Shown here one piece after another: positions 32,259-43,343 of a stretch of DNA of 64,000 nucleotides. Each line of letters begins with the position of its first letter. The first letter of the stretch is position 1. The DNA lies in the NCBI GenBank assembly GCA_039105265.1, contig JAPFFF010000030.1, forward strand, positions 1,488,001-1,552,000, written 5' to 3'. The translations under genes were made by a program, and so were the position numbers. The stretch comes from Tritrichomonas musculus. Its lineage: Eukaryota > Parabasalia > Tritrichomonadida > Tritrichomonadidae. The notes under the pieces are model-generated. The model did not search any database. It was not told where the DNA came from and saw only the letters and a program-made list of their open reading frames with translations.

Positions 32259-32932
32259 AATGATATTAATTTTAAGCTTTTTAAGGGGTCTTTTTTAGTA
32301 AAAATTTGACAAATTTTACCAAAAATTTTTCAAAGTTTTCCAAGTTTTTAATACATTGGCTTTAATTAATTTGCCAAATTAGTTGGTCAGCGATCTCTAT
32401 TTAATTTCAAGAACTCACAAAATTGATTGGCTTATCAGTTACTCTAAGTCAATAATTGATTTTGATATTAGATAAAATAAAATAGTAAATTCAAAGAAAT
32501 ATACTATTTTTATGTTGTATTTATCATTTATTGTAATATAAAGATGAATTTATTGTATTTATTCTTTCAAAGGTTTCAAAATATTATTACATATAGATGT
32601 AAAAGATAAAATGAATATTGAAATGGCCCAAAAAAATTATTGTAGGATATGATATTAGCAAGCAATACGATTTTGGATTTATTTAATTTAAAAAAACCTC
32701 CTTTTAAAAAAATGAAATATAATTATCAATTTGTTCAAGAGTGCCTTTAAATGTAAATTTGTTCAAGAATACAAATGAAAATATTAAAGAATATGAATCA
32801 TAATGTTTTTTTGTAATTCATCAAAACCGTCCAGTTACTTTTGCTTTTTGAAGTTGCATTCAAATTTGAATGAGTTAATATAGCCAAATAAGCTAAGAAA
32901 TAAAAAGTTTGGTCACAAAATTTATTTTTTAT
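32259..32932. other. Divergent spacer between DUF4419 and VPS13 genes
   Basis: An A/T-rich spacer carrying the promoters of two divergent genes. TTAAGGGGTC at 32281 resembles the TTAAGGGGACC end of the TTAA element at 40441 but no partner end was found. No other feature is seen. Confidence 0.5.
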
Positions 32933-35900
32933 ATGCTTAATAAACTTCTTGGTGATTTCATAAATGGAGCAATTTCAGCACACACTTCAAGAATAAAAAA
33001 TCAAGATGTTTCTCTAAAATTTTTTCAAAATTCATTTAATATAACTGAACTTGAATTATATAATTTTGCTTTATTTCAATATGGTTTTCCAATTGTTATT
33101 AAGTGTGGGATCATTAAAAATATAGAAATTATTGTACCTTGGGCAACATTTCAAACAGATTCGGTTAAAATTACGATAGATGATATTTTTATTTTAGCAA
33201 CATTTCCAGGAAGTGATCCTGAAAACTTTATTTCAGACCAAGATTTGTATGATATACGCGAGCATCAGCTTGCTGCACATCATGAATTCTCGAAGAAATT
33301 TAATAATATTTTGAAACAAATATCTTCTCAAAAACTTTCACAAATAGTCAAAAGAGTAATGCACAGTTGTTCAATTGAAATCAAGAATTTGCATTTACGG
33401 ATTGAGATTGAAAATCCATCAGATAAAGAAAAATGTCACTCATTTGGATTAATCACATCATCAATCAACATATTCACACAAAACCCCTCAAAAGGTGTTC
33501 CTTCGATTATTGAAAAGATTATAAATTTAAATGACTTGGCAGCCTATCTCGATTTAGACCAAGAAAAAGTGAAATACCTCTCAAATGAAGATTTTATTAG
33601 GACGATGAAAAAGCTCTCAAAAATTGAAGACAATCATCATCAATTTCTGCTTGAGCCATCTTTAATTTCTGCAAAATTGACATCTTCTACTGAGATTGAA
33701 TTGTCAAACATCGAAATTTTGACAGATCTGAACAACATCGTCCTCTCAATAAGCAAAATGCAGCTGCCAGTCATCATGAAGATGGCTTCAAATGTGAAAA
33801 AGTTCAACCAATTCATGTTTATCAGAAAATGTAAAAAATTTGCAGAACAATTTAGAAGCAAAAGCAACCAACAAGAAAAATCAAACGAAAACAACAACCC
33901 AAATCAAACAAATTCAAATGTAAACAATTCAAAAATTGAAAATTCAACTGAAAAAGTTGATCAACTAAATAATAATTCAAATATTGACAGTAATAATACT
34001 GATGATTCTGATGATTGTTCAGATTTTGATCCTTGTGTTAGCTGGGTCTTCTTTCACACTCTTGCTAAAAAGAAAAATGATTCTCCGCTTGATTCAATTC
34101 TTGATCGTATTTTGTATCGGAATCGTTATGTGAAGGAGTGGAATAAACTTCTCAAAAAGTCAGATCGATCACCGATTCTTGTCAAATTGGACCACCAGCT
34201 CGACTACCAGGCGATTCTGTATTTCAGGTCACTTGCAGACTCAATCAAAGCACTGACATTGAAAATCAACCATGATCAACTCTATCGTTTTGTCAATTTT
34301 GATCCACTTTTGCTGCTTCCTTCTTTTGCGTCGCGATTTGTGGTCATTGCGACCGGCATCATGATGAAGATCAAGTATGTTAACCAGGCTGAAAAGTTTG
34401 ATTGTAGAATCATATTGAAAGGGCCAACAATCAACTACGGCCAGAAGCAATTGCATTTCGGTCTGGAGTCATTAGACATTGTGTTTCAAGAAAATGAGAA
34501 TAATTTTGATGTGCTGAAAATGATATCACCTCACAAAAACATTATTTCTGTTGATGCTTCTTTTCAAAGCTTTACGAGCGGTTCATTTACAATTTTATCA
34601 GAACCAATGAAATTCAGCATCGATTTGTCTCGCATTTTTGCTTTGATAAGTAACCTTGATTTGAAGTTCGACCAAAATTTGCTTGACAAATTGAAAATTG
34701 AGAAGATTAATTACAAAATCGATATTGAATTAAATGAAATGCATTTTCTTCCATTTTATCAAGATAATGTCTTCTTTGATTTCGGCTTTAAATCATTCAT
34801 TTGTCACCCAAATGAACTGAATTCAAAAGAATACTTGATTTCAATCAATGACATTTCTTTCTCTCAAAATAATTTCTACATTTTCAATGATTTGAATTTG
34901 AATTTGTCAACTTATCATGGAATCTTGAATGTCTCAATTCCTTATTTTAAAGTAAATTTAATGAAAAAAGATTTTGAAAAACTTGATGAATTGAAGAACT
35001 TTTTGAAATCAACTTCAATGTTGTCTCAAAAAGTTCCATTCAATCTGAAAAATGTCAAAATTGATTTCGAAGGTGTTGATGTTTATTCTGATTTGCTTAA
35101 AAACGAAATTGTGTTGAATAAGTCTGAAATTGTTTATTTAGTAGATTTGTACAAAAGTGAACTGACGGTTAATCTTTCACGCGTTGAAATCGGTTACATT
35201 GTAATTGAGAATGTTGTTTTTAATTTGAATAAAAAACCGAATTTCATCCAGTCAACTCTTCTTGTTAATCAATTTTCTGTTAAAGAACTTCAAGTCAAAA
35301 TAAACAGTGCTGCTCCTTTCTTAAAGGGCATTTATAACCACATCGAAGAAACAATGGACTTGAATCTTGGCGTTGATAGTGTCGAGTTCAGTGATCTTGA
35401 CGTGATGCTGAACATTAGATCGTTTTTGATAGACATACAGTCGCTGGCAACAACCAAAAAAGTAAGCATCATTCCAACAAACAGCAACGAAAACTTAAGA
35501 ATTAACATTGCAAACAACGAGAGCAGTTCCAGCACTAATGTTGTTGATGATCTCAGTTCTGGTTCTTACATGGTCAATCGAAGTGATTCTGATAATGACG
35601 AAAGCTCGTTTTTGAAGTCTTTGTTCAACCTCGTTGGAAGTAAAGAATTGAAGCTTCCAAAGATAAATTTGACAATTCATTTTGTGCCAAGGCCAATTAC
35701 AATTATTTATGACAAATTCAACTTTTTCATTGATTTTGAATTGAGCTTTTTATTCAATCCACTAGTTGTGACTTTTTCAGTTCCATCGATAAAGATAAGC
35801 TTCAATGATCGTAAGTACTTTGAACTAAAGAACTTCACTTTCATCTTGTCACAAAAATCTGAAATAAATATATCGGCACTTCACATATTTTTGAATATAA

Positions 35901-38900
35901 CCGAAAAAATAATTCAAGAGACAAAGAGTCAGTACAAAATCATTGAGCCCTTGATCAACAAGCTAGCACAAAAGAAGATCAACTTTGGCGCGAGTATCCC
36001 AAGTGTGAAAGTAAACATACAGTCAATTTCATTGACTTTTTCAAAGCTATTCAAAAAATATTCAATTAGAATTCCTTTTTCACAACTGTTACTTTCAATG
36101 AACGATAAGAAAAGTGTCATTTTGAATACAGGTTTTTATGTTGAATGTGAAGATATTGGACTTGAAATAGAACCAATAAAAGTAACAATGAATTATCATT
36201 CAGTCCGAAATGATCAAGCAATTGAATTACAGATTATTAATCCTTTAAAGGTCAATTTTTCACCATTAGCTCTGAAAAAGTTCATAGCTTCAGAGAATGT
36301 TTTTTATGTCAATCAGACTGGAATTGAATTGAATTTGATCGTTGATGAAAAACAATTTACAATTCCTAACAATTCATCATTCATATCACCTCACTTTCCA
36401 CTTGATACGAAAATTTGTTTCCTCAATGGAAAATCAAAGACTTTTTTTGACCTTTCTAAGCTTTATGCTGAGCAATCTATTGCTTTTTCTCTTAATTCTG
36501 GCATGATTCTTATTTGGAAGCAGCAATCATTGATAATATTTTCATCACCCATTGAAATTTTGAATACAACCGGTTATTCTATTCAATTACTTGATGACTA
36601 CTTCAATAATGAAATTCTTTTAAATAATCAAATCATGTTTGTTCCGCCTGAAATTGAATCAAAAGTGAAAACTCTATCGGTTTCTTTTCTTGGCGCCAAA
36701 TTGAAAATCAGGGCCCGTTTACTCAACTACCCATATTCAATTAAAGCCGAAGATTCATTTTTCAGATTCATTATTGAGCGTAACACGACGTCTCTTGTTG
36801 CACGAGTCACAATCACAGCCACTATCTTTTTGAGGTCAAATTTTTCTGAGCCTTTAGTTGCTGAATTTGAATGTAAAAGTGGTCCCAAAAAGTACATTCT
36901 CCATCCCAGAATAAAAGTGCCAATTTGTCTCTTTGATATCAACACTAGCCGAATTACATTCAAGTTAACTGGACTTAATAAAAACGGGTATTTCAATGAT
37001 CGTGTATACACAATTAATTTGCCTCTATCGGGAGGTGAAATGACCGTTTCTCTTCAGAATCCAAAGAATAAAAAAGATGTTTTTTATTTGCGCTTTCGTG
37101 TTATTGAAGAGAAAGTTGACACGGATGTCTTAAAGATAATTGACATATCAGCGCCAATCTTCATTATTAATCATCTTGGCCTGTCTGTCATTTTCTCGTG
37201 TAATGACAAAGATAAGAAGACTTTGAACGACTTTAATTCGGCACATCCACCAAAGAACAGAAGCTTGTTTCGTCCTTGTTCAAAACTTCCTGGTTTTAGG
37301 AACAACGCCATTCCTTACTGCTTCGTTAAAGATGAAGAAGTATCGTTCTACTTGAGCCATCCAATGACGATGAAATACACGGCATCAAAATTTGGCGTTT
37401 CTAAGATCAATTCGAAAGAACTAGCACTTCTTCCGACCAGCTGTGATGACGACACAGTCATGCCAGTCACGTTCCAAGTTGTTCATGACGAGACCGATAC
37501 GGCCACCATCTTTTTGAGGCCTTATGTGGTCATATATAACAACACGAACCAGCAAATCAGCATTGACAAAAAAGTGCTTGAATTGAATCACTATTTGATC
37601 GTTCGTTCTGTGCCACCATCGTTGGATATGAGCATTGAATCAAACGGAATGACCATTCCTATAAATCTTCAAAATATCTCTGATTTTAGTGTGACTGGTC
37701 CTTCGTTACGGTTTAGAATTCAATTCACAATTTCGTTTATTAACGAAGTTAAATACATAACGATATCGACGGTTAATTCACTTGGTTTGTTTGCGGTTAT
37801 TAATGACACAGATAATAATTTCATCATCAATCAGGTTGGAATGGAAATAAGTCAATATTTCGTCCTCCCACAGTCTTCTTTTCTGTTTGATTTGTCTGAC
37901 ACGAGGACTGAATGTACAATTGAATGTCGCTCTGAAAACATTTCCACTTTTTCAGTGGAACTTGATCATCCAATGGATGCTGTTCCTATTCCAGGAATTC
38001 CGTTAGATTCACCACAAATATATTATGGTGTTGAAATTATGGGAAATAACCGTTATGTATGTCATTTCACCCAAAAATCACCTTCGTTTGAAAAAGTTGA
38101 AAATTCAAGTTTGAATTTTATTTTGAATGTTCCTTCAATTTCAATGAAGTTGTTAGGCAGGTTTTATCGTGAATATTGTCGTGTTACGTTAGGACCAATG
38201 ATTCTTCATCTTCTCCACCAAGAAATGAAAGAAAGTATTGCTTTTTCAATCGATAGTATTCAAGTCGACGACATGAATGAATTCGCCGATCATCCTGTAG
38301 TTTTGCTTTCGACGAAGAAGCCTTTCTTCAATCTTGGTTTATTGAAGACGATCAATTCATCATTCTTTGAATATTTGATGTGCAAAGTAACGCCAATTGC
38401 TGCTGAGATTGACATTTCATTTGTCATGGATGTTCTTTCGTTATTCGAGCTTGAGAATGTCAGCAAATCAAGTTCAAATAACGATAGCAATGAAGTAGAC
38501 CTGTTAAAATCAATGAATAAAAATGTCACTTTTCATTGTCTTTTATTAAAGATTCTGCCAATTGATTTTGACTTGTCATTCTTCACGCGGACACCTCGTC
38601 AATTCCATCGTTTTGAAGAGAATCAAACGATACCGAAGTTTCTTTCAATTGTTCCAACAATTGAGAACTTCCATCTCCAAATGAGTCCAATCAATGCAGT
38701 TGATCTTCGTTGTAATCGGAAAGAATTCTTCTTGATTCTTTTAGATAATGCGAAATCATCATTCTCAACACAATGGCTGCATTTAATTGGCAGTGCCGCG
38801 ATCATTGGAAATCCGCAACAAATGGTCCATAACTTTTCAAGTGCATTCAAAAAGCCAGGCAAACAAATACCAAAAGAATTGTTGATCGGAACAGCAGGAA

Positions 38901-39616
38901 CGCTTGGAAACATACTTAAAACAGGTGAGACAGCGTTGAAAGGAATATCATCCACATTTCGAGCTGTAAGTAACGATGATCAGCATTACATAAGAGACAA
39001 TAAAACTGCACTTGGCGGTTTTTCATGGGGTCTTAAATCGTTTGTGTCAGGCTTTACTAAAGCAGCAACTGGAATTGTTACAAAGCCAATTGAAGGAGCT
39101 AAAGAAAAAGGTTTCGCTGGCGCTGTTAAAGGAGCTGGTGAAGGACTCGTTGGAATTGTCACCAATTCTGTCGGTGGAGCCGTTGATTTGACAGCTGGAA
39201 TAATAACCGGTGTGCGAAGAGGAATTTTTGGTGCAAAAGTGCCAACTAGAATTGAAGAGCCAATGGTTAAGCATCGTTCTTATATCAAAAAGGTTAATGA
39301 GTTCATTTACACTAATGATAATAATGCTTGCATCATAAATAGAATGAATTTCATATTCATGAGTGACGAGGCTGACATTTCTGAAAATTTCGTTTTCATT
39401 GGCGAAAATGAAATTGAAATTGAAGATATTAATTGGGTGAGAAAAGTTGAGAATTCAAAGATCGTTAGTATTGAAGCAAGCAAGTATTCTGATGTAATAG
39501 ATATTGAATTCAGTAAAGAAAAAGTGGCACATCAATTTCAAGCTGTCCTTCAACTTCAGGTTGAAAGAAAAATCACTCAAAAAGTATTTACTATTCCTTA
39601 TCCACTTGATAAATGA
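32933..39616 (+). CDS. VPS13: VPS13-type bridge-like lipid transfer protein (2227 aa)
   Basis: The first ATG is at 32933 and gives MLNKLLGDFINGAI, the canonical start of a chorein_N domain; the open frame upstream has no ATG. The N-terminal ~110 residues (ELYNFALFQYGFPIVIKCG, IIVPWATF) match VPS13 chorein_N. A long beta-rich middle forms the lipid groove, with an Asn-rich insertion at about 310-370. The VAB/SHR-binding region lies in the last third (for example GLSVIFSCND). The C-terminal helical part near residues 2020-2090 (GFSWGLKSFVSGFTKAATGI, GAGEGLVGIVTNSVGGAVDL) and a final PH-like segment match the VPS13 ATG2_C/DH-like and PH tail. It is somewhat shorter than human VPS13s. It likely moves phospholipids at organelle contact sites. 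Confidence 0.92.
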   Translation: MLNKLLGDFINGAISAHTSRIKNQDVSLKFFQNSFNITELELYNFALFQYGFPIVIKCGIIKNIEIIVPWATFQTDSVKITIDDIFILATFPGSDPENFISDQDLYDIREHQLAAHHEFSKKFNNILKQISSQKLSQIVKRVMHSCSIEIKNLHLRIEIENPSDKEKCHSFGLITSSINIFTQNPSKGVPSIIEKIINLNDLAAYLDLDQEKVKYLSNEDFIRTMKKLSKIEDNHHQFLLEPSLISAKLTSSTEIELSNIEILTDLNNIVLSISKMQLPVIMKMASNVKKFNQFMFIRKCKKFAEQFRSKSNQQEKSNENNNPNQTNSNVNNSKIENSTEKVDQLNNNSNIDSNNTDDSDDCSDFDPCVSWVFFHTLAKKKNDSPLDSILDRILYRNRYVKEWNKLLKKSDRSPILVKLDHQLDYQAILYFRSLADSIKALTLKINHDQLYRFVNFDPLLLLPSFASRFVVIATGIMMKIKYVNQAEKFDCRIILKGPTINYGQKQLHFGLESLDIVFQENENNFDVLKMISPHKNIISVDASFQSFTSGSFTILSEPMKFSIDLSRIFALISNLDLKFDQNLLDKLKIEKINYKIDIELNEMHFLPFYQDNVFFDFGFKSFICHPNELNSKEYLISINDISFSQNNFYIFNDLNLNLSTYHGILNVSIPYFKVNLMKKDFEKLDELKNFLKSTSMLSQKVPFNLKNVKIDFEGVDVYSDLLKNEIVLNKSEIVYLVDLYKSELTVNLSRVEIGYIVIENVVFNLNKKPNFIQSTLLVNQFSVKELQVKINSAAPFLKGIYNHIEETMDLNLGVDSVEFSDLDVMLNIRSFLIDIQSLATTKKVSIIPTNSNENLRINIANNESSSSTNVVDDLSSGSYMVNRSDSDNDESSFLKSLFNLVGSKELKLPKINLTIHFVPRPITIIYDKFNFFIDFELSFLFNPLVVTFSVPSIKISFNDRKYFELKNFTFILSQKSEINISALHIFLNITEKIIQETKSQYKIIEPLINKLAQKKINFGASIPSVKVNIQSISLTFSKLFKKYSIRIPFSQLLLSMNDKKSVILNTGFYVECEDIGLEIEPIKVTMNYHSVRNDQAIELQIINPLKVNFSPLALKKFIASENVFYVNQTGIELNLIVDEKQFTIPNNSSFISPHFPLDTKICFLNGKSKTFFDLSKLYAEQSIAFSLNSGMILIWKQQSLIIFSSPIEILNTTGYSIQLLDDYFNNEILLNNQIMFVPPEIESKVKTLSVSFLGAKLKIRARLLNYPYSIKAEDSFFRFIIERNTTSLVARVTITATIFLRSNFSEPLVAEFECKSGPKKYILHPRIKVPICLFDINTSRITFKLTGLNKNGYFNDRVYTINLPLSGGEMTVSLQNPKNKKDVFYLRFRVIEEKVDTDVLKIIDISAPIFIINHLGLSVIFSCNDKDKKTLNDFNSAHPPKNRSLFRPCSKLPGFRNNAIPYCFVKDEEVSFYLSHPMTMKYTASKFGVSKINSKELALLPTSCDDDTVMPVTFQVVHDETDTATIFLRPYVVIYNNTNQQISIDKKVLELNHYLIVRSVPPSLDMSIESNGMTIPINLQNISDFSVTGPSLRFRIQFTISFINEVKYITISTVNSLGLFAVINDTDNNFIINQVGMEISQYFVLPQSSFLFDLSDTRTECTIECRSENISTFSVELDHPMDAVPIPGIPLDSPQIYYGVEIMGNNRYVCHFTQKSPSFEKVENSSLNFILNVPSISMKLLGRFYREYCRVTLGPMILHLLHQEMKESIAFSIDSIQVDDMNEFADHPVVLLSTKKPFFNLGLLKTINSSFFEYLMCKVTPIAAEIDISFVMDVLSLFELENVSKSSSNNDSNEVDLLKSMNKNVTFHCLLLKILPIDFDLSFFTRTPRQFHRFEENQTIPKFLSIVPTIENFHLQMSPINAVDLRCNRKEFFLILLDNAKSSFSTQWLHLIGSAAIIGNPQQMVHNFSSAFKKPGKQIPKELLIGTAGTLGNILKTGETALKGISSTFRAVSNDDQHYIRDNKTALGGFSWGLKSFVSGFTKAATGIVTKPIEGAKEKGFAGAVKGAGEGLVGIVTNSVGGAVDLTAGIITGVRRGIFGAKVPTRIEEPMVKHRSYIKKVNEFIYTNDNNACIINRMNFIFMSDEADISENFVFIGENEIEIEDINWVRKVENSKIVSIEASKYSDVIDIEFSKEKVAHQFQAVLQLQVERKITQKVFTIPYPLDK

Positions 39617-40315
39617 TCAATGTTATTTATTATTTATATATTATTCATTACACAATTTTTTTTGTTAAAATATACATAATTAATAAAATATATTAATTTT
39701 TTTTCTTTAATAAATGACAAATATGTTATTCATTAGTAGAAATCATTATCAATAATGCATTTGTAAGATGATGTACATCAATTTCAAATGAAAATGTTGC
39801 AATCACAATTATTTCATGCTGTAAAGCAAAGATAAAAAGAAAATTACAAATAACATAAATTATATTTCATTTTTATTCAACAAAACTTTGCATTTCATTA
39901 AATCCAAAAAAAAAAATTATAAGTTGATAATTTTTGTTCAAATCTTGTTTATCTTGTTTAATTTCAAAATTACTTAATATATCGTAGCTAAAACATAATC
40001 ATGCCAAAAGAATGTTTTTTTGCCAATTTTAATTCATTATTAATAATAATAATAATTCATTTTTTATTAAATATAAAATATATTATAATATACATTATAT
40101 ATAAAATAAAAATCATATTTTTTGATTTTTGAAATGCAAAATGAGGAGGAAAAAAGTTTTCATTTATTAAAAAAAAATTGAAATAAATAAACATTCAAAA
40201 TTTAACTTTTTAAAGCATCGTATAAATAATTTCAATTCAAATTTCAATGATTAAAAATAAAATATTAACTTTTTGATATAAAATTTATCTGTTATTTTAT
40301 TTGATTGTCTTTTTT
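39617..40315. other. A/T-rich spacer after VPS13
   Basis: About 700 bp of A/T-rich DNA with (AAT)n near 40040. No gene or repeat is supported before the TTAA at 40316. Confidence 0.6.
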
Positions 40316-41790
40316 TTAAGGTACAAATCCAGTACGTTTAGTAACCGCAATTTTTTTTGACATTCTCAAAGAATAAGATGACATGTTAAATAAAAAACGA
40401 TTATTTTCATTCATTTCATATAACATGTCATAATGTTTACTTAAGGGGACCTTTCTGAGGAAAACGATCAAGGCTAATTGTTTGCGGTTTAGGTTAAATA
40501 TCCATTTTTTTTATTTTCATTATACTCACCGAAGCTCATCATTTTTTTTGATTTTTAGAGAGATTACAAGGATTTTATCAAAATACGAATTCAATAGTTA
40601 TGATTTTTTCCAGATTTTTTTTTGTTGAATTTGATCGATTATATCATATATGCTATAAAATAGCAATACAATACTTAAGATATTATAAATCAATTTTATA
40701 CATCTTTACATATATTATTTACTTCAATTCCACTATTCTCTTCTCTTCTTTTTTTGGAAAAAAAATGATTTCTTTTATTATCATGCAATTCCACTATTTT
40801 TTCTGGAAAAAAAAACAGTTTATCGGTTTTTTATATTGATAAAAAAGATTTTACAGCTTTGTTCTCAAAGAGGGTTTGCAATGATTTTTTCATATTTTAA
40901 TAGACAACTGTAAAACAAATTGGAATTCAATAAGCATTCCAGATAAATAATGCTTTTATGAGTAATGAAACGTCTCAATTTTGTATCATTTTGATTTTTC
41001 TAAAAAAAAAAAAGCAAATCAACACATATTATATATAAAATTGAAAATAAATATTTAAAAACTGGTAATAATTCATTATCTTTTTTAAATTAACTGATAT
41101 GATCATTTATGATAAAAATTTAAGTAAATTATAAATCAGAATTATAATTGATCAAAAAAACAAGTTTTTATTCTTGTTAAGGTATTTAATTGATCATTAT
41201 TATTGTGAATATTGATAAATAACCAGTTTTTTCTTATTGCTTTATGCTTAAAAATATGTTTTTTTCTAAATTATAACAACAAAAGAAAATTTAAAAATGA
41301 AATAACTCATTTCAGGATATCTAAGTCAAATTATTAATTCAATAAATATAGAGAATGTACCATGACTTAAAACTTGACGGTGGCAATTTTTTGGTTTAAT
41401 TATCATTAAGTTTATTATTTAAGGTTCTCCTTCCCAAAAAAAATGTAAATCATTCAATATTGACTTAACTCATAGAATAAATATTTCAATAGAGTATTTT
41501 TCGGAAAAAGTTTTGGTGAAAAATAAAAAAATTGGCCTCAACGATTAAATCTTATTTTATTCAAAATTTTATTGAATTTTTAATTCTATGATTTCTATCT
41601 GTAAAAAAACAAAATCGGTAAGATTTCATAATTATATTTTTATTCAATCATTTGAAATATATATCTATATAAATTTTATATTTTAATTCATTTTTAAAAA
41701 CTATATTTATGTATATTTTATTTGTGAAATCTCATTGAATTTAATCTTATGAATTTGAAAGGAGAACCTTAATAAATTATTAAAAAAAAA

Positions 41791-42054
41791 AGTAGTTATA
41801 CATAGTGAAGGGGGGATAGATAACTAGTATAAGCAAATGGGGCTCTCTGGCTTTGAAAGCTTCCTGAAGAGACGATAATTTGAGGTACTTTGGAGATGTT
41901 TTATATTATAGCTCCCTCGCTTTGAAAAGCTCCCTCGCTATAATAAACCATATCTCCAAACAGCCCCCAAGCAACCCCCACCCAGCCACCCTACACGGAG
42001 AGCCCCATTTGCTTATACTAGTTATCTATCCCCCCTTCACTATGTATAACTACT
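41791..42054. repeat. Terminal foldback block, left end
   Basis: The 57 bp at 41791-41847 recur inverted at 41998-42054. Inside, a second nested hairpin pairs TTTGGAGAT...ATTATAGC (from about 41889) with GCTATAATAAACCATATCTC (to about 41960), with GCTCCCTCGC repeated in its head. The whole block could extrude as a cruciform. Confidence 0.9.
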
Positions 42055-42358
42055 TAATACCAACCTATCTAGCATACTCCTACAGCAACCCATCTCATAC
42101 ATCCACTCATGCAATCATCTCATGCAATCATCTCATGCAATCATCTCAAGCAATCACTCATGCAATCATCTCATACAAATCCACTCATGCAATCATCTCA
42201 AGCAACCTATCTAGCATACTCCTACAGCAATCATCTCATGCAACCATCACACACATCCACTCATGCAATCATCTCCCATATCTCATCACATACATCTATT
42301 CATGCAACCACTTCATGTACACCCGATACCTACTCAAAAATAAATCTTTAATTGAATC
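41791..42358. repeat. Left terminal inverted repeat of the Polinton
   Basis: A 568-bp repeat matching 62662-63231 inverted. The outer 264 bp are a foldback block; the inner part is a tandem array of about 13-bp units (CAATCATCTCATG type) with copy-number differences between the two ends, plus two copies of a segment starting CAACCTATCTAGCATACTCC. Confidence 0.92.
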
Positions 42359-42362
42359 ATAA

Positions 42363-43322
42363 ATGTATAGTAGGTTTAAATCACTACATCCAACCATTGA
42401 TAATATCACAGATGAGCAAGTACCAATTCCTATCGAATCGGCATTCTTTCTAGAAGATGGTCAACAAGATAAAGACAAATTCAATAGATACTATTTTAAT
42501 TTCCCTCCTGAATGGTGTACAGCTAATAGAGGGGAATCTATTATTGGTGTTAGGAATATGTGGCTGATATCTAAAAGGAGGAAGCTTGAATTTACTATAA
42601 CAATTGCCAAATATAAAAAGCAATCATTTAATGAAGTTGAGGGAGCTAACACAAATACAAAAATTATTAACATGCTATCCATGCAAGGATATAAAGACAA
42701 TCTTGAAATAAGGGATTTTGTTGTTGTTGATTGGATATCTACTGAAGGGGATTTTAGAGGATTTTTTGATGCTATTGATAAATCTATTAAATGGAATATA
42801 TCTAATGTATGGAAGAACACTAAAATTAATTTTGTTCAAAATGATTACGTCGTAGATAGAGACATACAATCAGATGGTTATTTTGATAAAAATGGCTTCC
42901 ATGAGAAAATATTTTCACCTAGGAATGAAAATGAAGATGATGAGTTTGGTATAGCTCTAAAATTAAAGAAAACCAATCAGGATTTTGATGAAGTATTTAA
43001 TATTGGAGATGGTCCACACCAGAATAAAAAGCATGTGTATCTAAATCAGTTTGATGATGTTCTTACTTTTGATAATGTTTGGGATAGGCATTCATGCAAA
43101 GTATATTCATCCATAGCTGAACAATCATTACATAATTATATTGGTAACTCTAATGTTGATTTTGTTCCAATAAAGTATTATAAATTAAATTCTTCAGACC
43201 AAAGATTTTGGATTGAGTTTTATTCATGTAGGGAATATAATACCCCTATCAAAATTCCGGATAACGAATCATTTTGTATAGAGATGCAATTCCTACCATT
43301 TGATAAGATGTTATATACATAA
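42363..43322 (+). CDS. Polinton protein, candidate minor capsid (penton-like), 319 aa
   Basis: The first gene inside the left repeat; its ATG follows the repeat border by four bases. The protein has alternating beta-strand-like segments (RKLEFTITIAKYKK, FWIEFYSCREYNTPIKI) and no membrane segment, coiled coil or enzymatic motif. Position next to integrase, ATPase and the larger capsid candidate, size and beta-rich character fit a single jelly-roll minor capsid protein of Polintons. This is inference from context; another structural role is possible. Confidence 0.55.
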   Translation: MYSRFKSLHPTIDNITDEQVPIPIESAFFLEDGQQDKDKFNRYYFNFPPEWCTANRGESIIGVRNMWLISKRRKLEFTITIAKYKKQSFNEVEGANTNTKIINMLSMQGYKDNLEIRDFVVVDWISTEGDFRGFFDAIDKSIKWNISNVWKNTKINFVQNDYVVDRDIQSDGYFDKNGFHEKIFSPRNENEDDEFGIALKLKKTNQDFDEVFNIGDGPHQNKKHVYLNQFDDVLTFDNVWDRHSCKVYSSIAEQSLHNYIGNSNVDFVPIKYYKLNSSDQRFWIEFYSCREYNTPIKIPDNESFCIEMQFLPFDKMLYT

Positions 43323-43343
43323 GCTAGTTTAATCTAAAATCAA

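Noticed and set aside
32281-32298. TTAAGGGGTC as a further TTAA-element end
   Set aside because: Similar to the end at 40441, but no inverted partner was found nearby; a single 10-base match in A/T-rich DNA is not enough.
32909-32932. Upstream start of VPS13
   Set aside because: The codon at 32909 is TTG; the first ATG at 32933 gives a standard chorein start.
40600-40839. 79-codon frame as a transposase of the inner TTAA element
   Set aside because: Composition is A/T-driven with no DDE-type motif; the element is judged non-autonomous.
42107-42290. CRISPR-like array (13-bp units in the terminal repeat)
   Set aside because: Units are contiguous without unique spacers and lie in a eukaryotic transposon end; a simple tandem repeat.
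41880-42362. Reading frame inside the left terminal repeat (and its mirror at 62627-63142)
   Set aside because: The mirrored frames arise because both terminal repeats carry the same tandem array; the translated product is His/Ser/Thr repeat with no ATG start at the left copy. Treated as repeat, not gene.
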